The position numbers and the translations under genes are program-made. A stretch of 64,000 bases of DNA from an uncultured Oscillospiraceae bacterium (GTDB lineage Bacteria > Bacillota > Clostridia > Oscillospirales > Oscillospiraceae). A model generated the notes under the pieces. It was given only the letters and a program-made list of their open reading frames with translations. It searched no databases and was not told where the DNA came from. Below, one piece after another: positions 23,955-31,348 of this stretch; the first letter of the stretch is position 1; each line of letters begins with the position of its first letter. Location: positions 154,737 through 218,736 of the forward strand of contig CAKSWT010000004.1 of assembly GCA_934512135.1 (NCBI GenBank). The letters run 5' to 3'.

Positions 23955-26735
23955 TCAGGACTGAACGTTCTTTCCTGCGGCCATATCCTTGTCCAGGCAG
24001 CAGTTTTTGTATTTCTTGCCGGAGCCGCATGGGCAGGGATCATTCCGTCCCACCTTGATTTTCTTCTTCATGGGCTCCCGCTTTACCGACTTGTCGTCTC
24101 CCGCCCCGGCGGCGGTGACCTTGGCCACCTTCTCCCGCTTCAGGGGCTCATTCTTCCGGATGCGGAACAGGAACATCCGCCGGGTGGTCTCCTCCTGAAT
24201 GGCGCGGATCATGTCCTCAAACATGGCATAGCCCTCGCGCTTGTACTCCACCACCGGGTCGCTTTGACCGTAGGCCCGAAGCACAATGCCCTGGCGCAGG
24301 TCCTGCATGGCGTCGATCTGGTCCATCCAGTATTCGTCCACCACCCGCAGGGTAATGACCCGCTCCGCCTCTCGCATGAGGGGGGCACCGTACACGGCCT
24401 CCTTGGCGGCGTAGACCTTGTCGGACAGATCCATCACCGTGTCCAGCAGGCTGTCCGCCGTAATGGAAGACAGCTCCTGATCCGTGGGGTTGTAGGCTCC
24501 CTTGGGGAAGTACAGCCCCTCCATGTTTCCAAGAATCGCCTGGAGCTCCTCCCGGTTTTCCAGATAGCCCTTTTCGCCCATAACCCCGTGAATCTCCGAA
24601 GCGAGCACCGTCTTGCGCATATTGTGAAGATAGGTCTGCAAATCCGCCCCGTCCAGCACCATCTGGCGCTGCTCGTAGATGACCTTCCGCTGGGTATTCA
24701 TCACGTCGTCGTATTCGAGCACGTTCTTTCTGGTCTGGAAGTTCAGGCCTTCCTTCTTCTTCTGGGCGTTCTCAATGGCCCCGGAGAGAATCTTCTGGTC
24801 GATGGGGGTGTCCTCATCCAGTCCCAGCCGGTCCATCATGGCGGAGACCCGCTCAGAGCCGAACAGCCGCATCAGGTCATCCTCCAGGGAGATGTAGAAC
24901 CGGGTCTCGCCGGGGTCTCCCTGACGGCCGGACCGTCCCCGCAGCTGGTTGTCAATCCGGCGGGACTCATGGCGCTCCGTGCCGATGACGAACAGGCCGC
25001 CGGCGGCGCGGACCTCCTCGGCCTCCTGGGAGGTGATGGCGTGATATTTGTCATAGAGCTCCTGATAGGCCTTCCGGGCCTCCAGAATCTCCTCGTTGTC
25101 GGTGTCGGCATAGGAGGTAGACTCGGCAATCAGCTCCTCCTCCATGCCCTGCTTGCGCAGATCGTTCTTTGCCATGAATTCCGGGTTGCCGCCCAGCATA
25201 ATATCTGTACCACGTCCTGCCATGTTGGTGGCAATGGTCACCGCACCCAGCTTGCCGGCCTGGGCCACGATCTCCGCTTCCTTCTCGTGGTGCTTGGCGT
25301 TCAGAACATTGTGGACAATGCCCTCCTTTTTCAGGAGCTTGGAGAGCACCTCGGACTTTTCAATGGAAATGGTACCCACCAGCACAGGCTGGCCCTTGGC
25401 GTGGGCCTCCTTGATCTGGGCAATCACTGCCCGGAACTTCCCCGCCTCGGTCTTATATACCACATCGGGATGGTCGATTCGGATCACCGGCTTGTTGGTG
25501 GGGATCTCGATGACGTCCAGATTGTAGATCTGCATGAACTCGTCCTCTTCCGTGAGGGCGGTACCGGTCATACCGGAGAGCTTGGTGTACAGACGGAAGT
25601 AGTTCTGGAAGGTGATGGTCGCCAGTGTCTTGGACTCATTGGCCACGTCCACCCCTTCCTTGGCCTCAATGGCCTGGTGCAGACCCTCGGAGTACCGGCG
25701 GCCATACATCAAACGGCCGGTGAATTCGTCCACAATGATAACCTGGCCGTCCTTCACCACATAGTCGATGTCCCGCTTCATGATGCCCCGGGCCTTCAGG
25801 GCCTGGTTTACATGGTGAGCAATGGTGGTGTTCTCCGGGTCGGAGAGGTTTTCGATTCCGAAGAACTGCTCCGCCTTCTTGATGCCGGAGGCCGTCAGGG
25901 TGGCCACCCGGTCCTTTTCATTGACAATATAGTCACAGTCCAAATCGTCCTGGGACTCCTTGTCGTCGGTATCGGTAAACACCATCTTCTTCATCCGGGC
26001 CACCAGGGAATCCGCCTGGGTGTAGAGGGCCGAGGATGCCTCGCCCTTGCCGGAGATAATCAGCGGCGTTCTGGCCTCGTCGATGAGGATGGAGTCCACC
26101 TCATCCACGATGCCGAAGTTGTGGCCCCGCTGGACCATTTCGGTTTTGTAGGTGGCCATATTGTCCCGAAGGTAGTCAAAGCCCATCTCGTTGTTGGTAC
26201 CGTAGGTAATGTCCGCAGCATAGGCTTCCTTCCGCTGCTGATTGGTGAGGCCGTGAATAATCAGACCCACGGTGAGGCCCATATACCGGAACACCTTGCC
26301 CATCCACTCCGAGTCACGCTTGGCCAGATAGTCATTGACGGTGACAATGTGGACGCCCTTGCCGGTGAGGGCATTGAGATACGCCGGGAGGATTTCCACC
26401 AGGGTCTTGCCTTCACCGGTTTTCATCTCGGCGATTCGTCCCTGGTGCAGGATAATGCCGCCGATCAGCTGTACCCGATAGGGCCGCATTCCCAGAACCC
26501 GGTCCGCCGCCTCCCGGATGGCCGCAAAGGCCTCCGGCAGAATGTCATCCAGGGTCTGTCCCTGATCCAGCCGCGCCTTCAGCAACGCAGTCTGCCCCTT
26601 CAGCTCCTCCTCGGACATATTCCGGTAGGTGTCGCCCAGTCCCTCGATTTTATCCACCAGAGGCGTAATAGACTTTACCTCCCGCTGGGAGTGGCTGCCG
26701 AAGAGCTTGGACATGGTGTTGGAAAAAAAGCTCAT
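23955..26735 (-). CDS. secA: Preprotein translocase ATPase SecA
   Basis: The motor of Sec protein export. The 926-residue protein has the N-terminal MSKLFGSHSQREVKSI, Walker A AEMKTGEGKT, the DEAD-like box in VDEVDSILIDEARTPL, motif NMAGRGTDIMLGG, and the C-terminal zinc and SecB-binding tail CPCGSGKKYKNCC. First gene of a leftward series secA-pgeF-SBP-purL-MBL-SDR with small gaps and overlaps throughout. Confidence 0.97.
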   Translation of the reverse strand: MSFFSNTMSKLFGSHSQREVKSITPLVDKIEGLGDTYRNMSEEELKGQTALLKARLDQGQTLDDILPEAFAAIREAADRVLGMRPYRVQLIGGIILHQGRIAEMKTGEGKTLVEILPAYLNALTGKGVHIVTVNDYLAKRDSEWMGKVFRYMGLTVGLIIHGLTNQQRKEAYAADITYGTNNEMGFDYLRDNMATYKTEMVQRGHNFGIVDEVDSILIDEARTPLIISGKGEASSALYTQADSLVARMKKMVFTDTDDKESQDDLDCDYIVNEKDRVATLTASGIKKAEQFFGIENLSDPENTTIAHHVNQALKARGIMKRDIDYVVKDGQVIIVDEFTGRLMYGRRYSEGLHQAIEAKEGVDVANESKTLATITFQNYFRLYTKLSGMTGTALTEEDEFMQIYNLDVIEIPTNKPVIRIDHPDVVYKTEAGKFRAVIAQIKEAHAKGQPVLVGTISIEKSEVLSKLLKKEGIVHNVLNAKHHEKEAEIVAQAGKLGAVTIATNMAGRGTDIMLGGNPEFMAKNDLRKQGMEEELIAESTSYADTDNEEILEARKAYQELYDKYHAITSQEAEEVRAAGGLFVIGTERHESRRIDNQLRGRSGRQGDPGETRFYISLEDDLMRLFGSERVSAMMDRLGLDEDTPIDQKILSGAIENAQKKKEGLNFQTRKNVLEYDDVMNTQRKVIYEQRQMVLDGADLQTYLHNMRKTVLASEIHGVMGEKGYLENREELQAILGNMEGLYFPKGAYNPTDQELSSITADSLLDTVMDLSDKVYAAKEAVYGAPLMREAERVITLRVVDEYWMDQIDAMQDLRQGIVLRAYGQSDPVVEYKREGYAMFEDMIRAIQEETTRRMFLFRIRKNEPLKREKVAKVTAAGAGDDKSVKREPMKKKIKVGRNDPCPCGSGKKYKNCCLDKDMAAGKNVQS

Positions 26736-26806
26736 ATTTCAAAGGTCCTTTCCATACGATTCTTTAAATTTTGATGGGAGCCCAATTTCCCCATCTTAAT
26801 TGTTTC

Positions 26807-26812
26807 ATTATA
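26807..26812 (-). promoter_or_regulatory. Extended -10 promoter of secA string
   Basis: On the minus strand, TGT-TATAAT, about 70 nt before the secA ATG. The -35 region is only a T-rich run. Confidence 0.6.
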
Positions 26813-26894
26813 ACACACTGTTCTCCATAAAAAAAGTAGAAAAGCAAAAAAAGCCGTCCTCCTCTCCGAGGTTTTCCGCCGGGGGAAATGCTTC

Positions 26895-26923
26895 TTGCAA
26901 TTTCCGCTGCAATCCGTTAAGAT
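26895..26923 (+). promoter_or_regulatory. Sigma-A promoter of pgi
   Basis: -35 TTGCAA (26895-26900), 17-nt spacer, -10 TAAGAT (26918-26923); leader about 20 nt. Confidence 0.72.
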
Positions 26924-26950
26924 AGCAGTATCAAACTCCGATTTAAAAGG

Positions 26951-28243
26951 ATGGGATGCACTTTGATAGAAACTGACATTTCTAATATCTGGGGCGACAT
27001 TGACTTCTCCAGTTTGATGGGCATGGAGAGCCGGCTCAGCGCCGCCCACGCCAAGCTGGCCGACGGCACCGGCGCCGGAAACGATTTCCTGGGCTGGCAT
27101 CATCTCCCCTCCGGTACCACCGAGGAGGAGCTGGACGCCATTACCGCCGCCGCCAGAAAGATCCGCCGGGATTCCAAGGCCCTGGTGGTCATTGGCATCG
27201 GCGGCAGCTATCTGGGCGCCCGGGCCGCCATTGAGTTTATCAACGGCGTAATGCATAACGACACAGACCCGGTCAAGATCTACTTTGCCGGCAATCACCT
27301 CTCCACCCGGGCGCTAAACGATCTGGCGGCTCAGCTGGAAAACGTGGACTTCTCCATCAATATTGTCTCCAAATCCGGCTCCACCATGGAGACCGCTCTG
27401 GCCGCCCGGATGTTCCGCTGGCTGCTGAACCGGAAGTACGGAGCGGAAAAGGCCCGTCAGCGGATCTATGTGACCACCGATCCCCACAAGGGCAAGCTCC
27501 GTGCCCTCACCACCGAGGAGGGCTACACCAGTTTCCCCATTCCCTCCAATGTGGGAGGCCGCTACAGTGTGCTCACCGCCTGCGGCCTGCTGCCCATGGC
27601 CGTGGCTGGCATCGATATCCGCTCCGTAATGGCAGGTGCACGGCAGGCCGAGGGAGATCTGGACGTCCGCAGCATGGAAAACCCCGCTTGGCTCTACGCC
27701 GCTGCCCGGAACATGCTCTATGAAAACGGCAAGAAGATTGAAATGCTCTGTAGCTATGAGCCGGACTTTGAATATATGGGCCGCTGGTGGCAGCAGCTCT
27801 TTGGGGAAAGCGAGGGCAAGGACGGCAAGGGCATTTTCCCCGCCTGCGCTCAGTTCACCACCGATCTTCACTCCATGGGCCAGATGATTCAGCAGGGCGA
27901 GCGGAACCTCTTTGAGACGGTGGTCCGGTTTTCCCCGGCCGCCCAGGAGCTGTCCATTGAGATCGACTGGAAAAACCTTGACGACCTGAACTATCTGGCC
28001 GGAAAAACCATCAGCTATGTGGAGGAGAACGCCTACGAGGGCGTGCTTCAGGCCCATGTGGACGGCGGCGTGCCGGTGATCGTCCTTCGGTGCGGCGAGA
28101 TGAACGCCCGGACCCTGGGATACCTGATGTACTTCTTCCAGCTCTCCTGCGGCATCAGCGCCTATACGCTGGGGGTCAATCCCTTCAACCAGCCCGGGGT
28201 AGAGGCCTACAAAAAGAACATGATGACCAATCTGGGCCGGTAA
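26951..28243 (+). CDS. pgi: Glucose-6-phosphate isomerase
   Basis: Interconverts glucose-6-phosphate and fructose-6-phosphate. At 430 residues this is the short bacterial type. Sugar-phosphate motifs VIGIGGSYLGARAAIEF and NIVSKSGSTMET, and the late GMNARTLGYLMYFF-like helix, are present. Start choice is open: ATG 26951 has AAAAGG directly against it, whereas an in-frame TTG four codons later would have a better spacing. Single-gene unit. Confidence 0.94.
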   Translation: MGCTLIETDISNIWGDIDFSSLMGMESRLSAAHAKLADGTGAGNDFLGWHHLPSGTTEEELDAITAAARKIRRDSKALVVIGIGGSYLGARAAIEFINGVMHNDTDPVKIYFAGNHLSTRALNDLAAQLENVDFSINIVSKSGSTMETALAARMFRWLLNRKYGAEKARQRIYVTTDPHKGKLRALTTEEGYTSFPIPSNVGGRYSVLTACGLLPMAVAGIDIRSVMAGARQAEGDLDVRSMENPAWLYAAARNMLYENGKKIEMLCSYEPDFEYMGRWWQQLFGESEGKDGKGIFPACAQFTTDLHSMGQMIQQGERNLFETVVRFSPAAQELSIEIDWKNLDDLNYLAGKTISYVEENAYEGVLQAHVDGGVPVIVLRCGEMNARTLGYLMYFFQLSCGISAYTLGVNPFNQPGVEAYKKNMMTNLGR

Positions 28244-28305
28244 GGCGTTTTCATCGAAATTCTCGGAATATTCACAATTCTGTTTTGCAAAATTCACAAA
28301 AACGG

Positions 28306-28334
28306 TTGAAAAATTATCTGAAAAATGATACTAT
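28306..28334 (+). promoter_or_regulatory. Sigma-A promoter of small P-loop gene
   Basis: -35 TTGAAA (28306-28311), 17-nt spacer, -10 TACTAT (28329-28334). The flanks are AT-rich, unlike the rest of the window. Confidence 0.7.
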
Positions 28335-28381
28335 AATGCCACAGTCGGTTTCGGCCGACAAAACGAAAGGGGTAATCTTCT

Positions 28382-28792
28382 ATGGTCAAGGTTATTATGG
28401 GCGTCAAGGGCTCCGGTAAAACCAAGCAGATGGTGGACACCATCAACGCCGCAGTGGAAAATGAAGCCGGCCACGTTGTCTGCATCGAAAAGGGCAGCAA
28501 GCTTGTTTACGACATAAAGTCCAGCGTCCGCCTTGTGGAGGCCAGCGACTATCCGATCGGTGGGTACAGCTATCTGAAGGGTTTCGTCAGCGGTCTGCAT
28601 GCCGGCGATTATGATATTACACACATCTTTATTGACAGCCTGTACAAGATCTCCGTGTGCAACGACACCATGGAGACCGAGGCTTTCCTCCAGTGGTGCG
28701 ATGAGTTTGGCAAGGCCAACAAGATTGACTTTACCATCTCCATCTCCGCAGACATCAACACCGCCACTGAGGGCATTAAAAAGTTCTTCTAA
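28382..28792 (+). CDS. Small P-loop protein of unknown function
   Basis: A 136-residue protein consisting of little more than a nucleotide-binding core: Walker A GVKGSGKTK at residues 7-15, a hydrophobic strand ending in acid, ITHIFIDSLYKI, as a possible Walker B, and SISADINTATEGIKKFF at the C-terminus. Promoter, AAAGGGG ribosome site and terminator are all its own, so it is a well-defined independent gene. I do not recognise a function; a thymidine-kinase-like or KaiC-like fold is possible but unproven. Confidence 0.8.
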   Translation: MVKVIMGVKGSGKTKQMVDTINAAVENEAGHVVCIEKGSKLVYDIKSSVRLVEASDYPIGGYSYLKGFVSGLHAGDYDITHIFIDSLYKISVCNDTMETEAFLQWCDEFGKANKIDFTISISADINTATEGIKKFF

Positions 28793-28799
28793 ACCATTG

Positions 28800-28825
28800 G
28801 ACCGTCCGGTTTTTCCCGGACGGTC
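28800..28825 (+). terminator. Terminator of small P-loop gene
   Basis: Perfect 10-bp stem GACCGTCCGG / CCGGACGGTC with a T-rich loop, then TTCCTC. Confidence 0.78.
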
Positions 28826-28877
28826 TTCCTCACCCCTTAGAAGGCAAATTATTCCATATTTAAAGGAGGTCTTTCCT

Positions 28878-29615
28878 CTGGCGTATTTCTTCACCCCGGA
28901 ATCGGATATTCCCCAGGGGATGGGCTTTTCCCGGTTCTCCCCGGGGCATCTTTCCATGCTGGCCCTGCTGACCGTTCTCAGCGCTCTGGTGGTGGGGTTG
29001 GGCTGTCGCCTCTCCCCTGCCCGGCGGCAGCGGCTCCTGCGCACTATGGCCGGGGCCATGGTGGTCATGGAATTCTGCAAGGACTTGATTCTGGGCCTCA
29101 TTGGCGCATTCTCGCTGGGGTATCTGCCCCTGCATCTGTGCAGTCTGGCCATGTTTATCTGTCTCTATGCCGCCTGGCACCCAAATTCCGATGCCGCAGG
29201 CCAGCTGCTTTGGAGCCTGTGCTTCTCCGGCGGGCTGGCCGCCCTGCTGTTCCCGGACTGGACCAGAATGCCTATTATGCACTTTCAGTCCCTCCACAGC
29301 TTCCTTTACCACGCCATGCTGGTGCAGTTCTCCCTGATCTCCGTGATTTCCGGTCAGGCACGGCCCAGACTGGGCCGTGTGTGGAAGGTCTGGGTATTTC
29401 TCCTGTGGGTTGCCCTACCGGTGTACGGCTTCAACGCCCTGTTCCACACCAACTATATGTTTCTGAACCATCCCGTTGCCGGAACGCCGCTGGCCTGGTG
29501 CGCCCAGCGCCCCGGAGGCTATCTTCTGAACTACGGGCTTTTGGTGGCGGCAATTCTGGCGCTATTGAACCTCCCCTTTTCTTTTTGCCACAGGATCCGC
29601 CACAGAAATATGTAG
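28878..29615 (+). CDS. YwaF/TMEM164-like integral membrane protein, CTG start
   Basis: A 245-residue polytopic protein of the TIGR02206/YwaF type with about six to seven hydrophobic segments and conserved polar stretches LPLHLCSLAMF and a late NYMFLNHP. No ATG, GTG or TTG lies near the expected N-terminus; a perfect AAAGGAGG stands 8 nt before CTG at 28878, giving LAYFFTPESD. The function of bacterial members is unknown to me. Confidence 0.78.
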   Translation: MAYFFTPESDIPQGMGFSRFSPGHLSMLALLTVLSALVVGLGCRLSPARRQRLLRTMAGAMVVMEFCKDLILGLIGAFSLGYLPLHLCSLAMFICLYAAWHPNSDAAGQLLWSLCFSGGLAALLFPDWTRMPIMHFQSLHSFLYHAMLVQFSLISVISGQARPRLGRVWKVWVFLLWVALPVYGFNALFHTNYMFLNHPVAGTPLAWCAQRPGGYLLNYGLLVAAILALLNLPFSFCHRIRHRNM

Positions 29616-29923
29616 AAATTCTCCAGGCCACTTTTGGTATTTTTCGTGAAATTTCACATAAATCATTTCGAAGCATGAATTTCCCCTCACACCAACCGTC
29701 TCATTTGAGACACAATCTGTCCATTTCTCTCCGGGGTTGTGAAAAAAGTAACAGACTTTTTTTGACCCCGGATTTTTCCCTTTGCGTCGATTTTTCCGAC
29801 TGATTTTAGGGATTCCCAACGGGCAAAAATTGCGTTATAATAAAGAAGCGAACTGTCAGCGCTACGTTGGCAGCGCTGTTACGGTACACTGCGGGCCATC
29901 GCCCGAAAAGGAGGAAATCTTTT
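29616..29923 (+). promoter_or_regulatory. Long regulatory region of the hydrogenase operon
   Basis: A 308-nt gene-free, AT-richer stretch. It holds three dyads: GTGAAATTTCAC (29646-29657, perfect), GTCTC-ATTT-GAGAC (29698-29711) and a Rex-box-like TTGTGAAAAAAGTAACAG (29737-29754; consensus TTGTTAA-N4-TTAACAA from memory). A -10 TATAAT is at 29836-29841 with no good -35, followed by a leader hairpin CAGCGCT...AGCGCTG (29858-29879) and the ribosome site AAAGGAGG. Confidence 0.6.
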
Positions 29924-30418
29924 ATGCCAAACACAAAAACGGTTGTTCCCTATTCCGGCACCCCGGAGCAGGAAGCAAAGCTGAAGGCTGTGATCGAGGA
30001 GTATAAGGATGTTCCCGGCGGCACCATGCCTGTGATGCAGCAGGCTCAGGAGATCTTCGGATACCTGCCGGAGGAGGTCCAGATTATGATTGCCGAGGGA
30101 CTCGGCATTCCTCTGGAGGAGGTCTATGGCATCTCCACCTTCTATTCTCTTTATAATCTCAACCCCAAAGGAAAGTACAAAATCACGGTATGTCTTGGCA
30201 CCGCCTGCTACGTCAAGGGATCTCAGTCCATTCTCGACAAGGTTGTGGCCCGTCTGGGATGTCCCGTGGGCTCCATCTCCCCGGACGGAAAGTATTCCGT
30301 GGATGCCACCCGCTGCGTGGGCGCCTGCGGCCTGGCTCCGGTTATGATGGTCAACGACGACGTGTACGGTCGTATGACCCCCGACCAGGTGGACGACGTT
30401 CTGGCCAAGTATCAGTAA
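29924..30418 (+). CDS. NAD(P)-linked hydrogenase 2Fe-2S subunit (NuoE/HndA-like)
   Basis: A 164-residue NuoE-type subunit. The four cysteines that bind the [2Fe-2S] cluster lie in CLGTACYVKGS and ATRCVGACGLAP. It would pass electrons between the flavin subunit and the hydrogenase. The start at 29924 follows AAAGGAGG; a longer reading begins inside the leader. Its TAA overlaps the next ATG (TAATG). First gene of the Hnd-type operon. Confidence 0.93.
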   Translation: MPNTKTVVPYSGTPEQEAKLKAVIEEYKDVPGGTMPVMQQAQEIFGYLPEEVQIMIAEGLGIPLEEVYGISTFYSLYNLNPKGKYKITVCLGTACYVKGSQSILDKVVARLGCPVGSISPDGKYSVDATRCVGACGLAPVMMVNDDVYGRMTPDQVDDVLAKYQ

Positions 30419-30960
30419 TGAAAGAGCTGAGCCTCAATATTCTGGATATTGCCAAAAACTCCGTCACTGCCGGAGCCACCCTGGTGCAGATCACCGTGGA
30501 GGAGCTCCCCCACCGGCTGTCCATCACCGTCTCGGACAACGGCTGCGGCATGACCCCGGAGTTTGTGGCCCGGGTCACAGACCCGTTCACCACCACCAGA
30601 ACCACCCGAAAGGTGGGGCTGGGCATTCCCCTGCTCCAGATGGAGGCCCGGATGGCCGGCGGCGACCTGACCATCACCTCAGCGGTGGGCAAAGGCACCA
30701 CCCTTACGGCCTGGTTTGACCCCGGCAACATTGACATGCCCCCCCTGGGTGATCTCCCCTCGTCCATTGTGACGCTGATCCAGGGCAGCCCGGACATTGA
30801 CTTTCTCTTTACCCATCTGCGGGATGGGGAAGCGTACAGTCTTGACACCCGGGATATTCGGGAGATCATGGGAGACATCTCCCTGGCCGAGCCCGAGGTA
30901 TTGGGCTGGGTGAGCGATTATCTTATCGAACATGAATCCACTTTAGAAGGGAAGCGTTGA
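30418..30960 (+). CDS. HATPase-domain protein embedded in hydrogenase operon
   Basis: A 180-residue cytoplasmic protein with a GHKL ATP-binding domain: N box LNILDIAKNSVTAGA, SDNGCGMTPE, and GLGIPLLQMEARMAGG. There is no HisKA dimerisation domain and no membrane segment, so it is not a normal sensor kinase; it resembles anti-sigma-type or stand-alone ATPases. Similar genes recur in clostridial hydrogenase operons (established pattern as I recall); its role is undefined, possibly regulatory. Confidence 0.85.
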   Translation: MKELSLNILDIAKNSVTAGATLVQITVEELPHRLSITVSDNGCGMTPEFVARVTDPFTTTRTTRKVGLGIPLLQMEARMAGGDLTITSAVGKGTTLTAWFDPGNIDMPPLGDLPSSIVTLIQGSPDIDFLFTHLRDGEAYSLDTRDIREIMGDISLAEPEVLGWVSDYLIEHESTLEGKR

Positions 30961-30964
30961 AGCA

Positions 30965-31333
30965 ATGAAATCTTTGGAAGAGCTGAAGGCCCTCCGCGAA
31001 AGCATGCAGAGCAAGATGAACCTCCGCAAGGAGGACGGCAGCACCATTCGCATCGTTGTGGGCATGGCTACCTGCGGCATCGCCGCCGGTGCCCGTCCGG
31101 TGCTCAATGCCTTTGTGGAAGAAATCAATAAACGTCAGCTGGACAACGTCCAGGTCACACAGACCGGCTGCATCGGCGTATGTCGACTGGAGCCCATTGT
31201 CGAGGTCTATGTGCCCGGTCAGGAAAAGGTCACCTATGTGAAGATGACCCCTGACAAGGTACCCACCATCGTGGCCCAGCACATTGTCAACAAGCAGGTG
31301 GTGACCGAATACACCATCGGCGCCGCAGAATAA
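30965..31333 (+). CDS. 2Fe-2S ferredoxin-domain subunit (HndB-like)
   Basis: A 122-residue protein with a helical N-terminus (SLEELKALRESMQSK) and a thioredoxin-fold ferredoxin domain with cysteines in VGMATCGIAAGA and TQTGCIGVCRLEP. It corresponds to HndB of the Desulfovibrio NADP-reducing hydrogenase. Separated by 4 nt from the HATPase stop and 15 nt from the flavin subunit. Confidence 0.88.
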   Translation: MKSLEELKALRESMQSKMNLRKEDGSTIRIVVGMATCGIAAGARPVLNAFVEEINKRQLDNVQVTQTGCIGVCRLEPIVEVYVPGQEKVTYVKMTPDKVPTIVAQHIVNKQVVTEYTIGAAE

Positions 31334-31348
31334 GGAGGAGCATTTACT

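Noticed and set aside
23316..26774. Very long plus-strand open frame (1152 codons) opposite pgeF and secA
   Set aside because: Antisense to two well-conserved genes; no family motif and no ribosome site.
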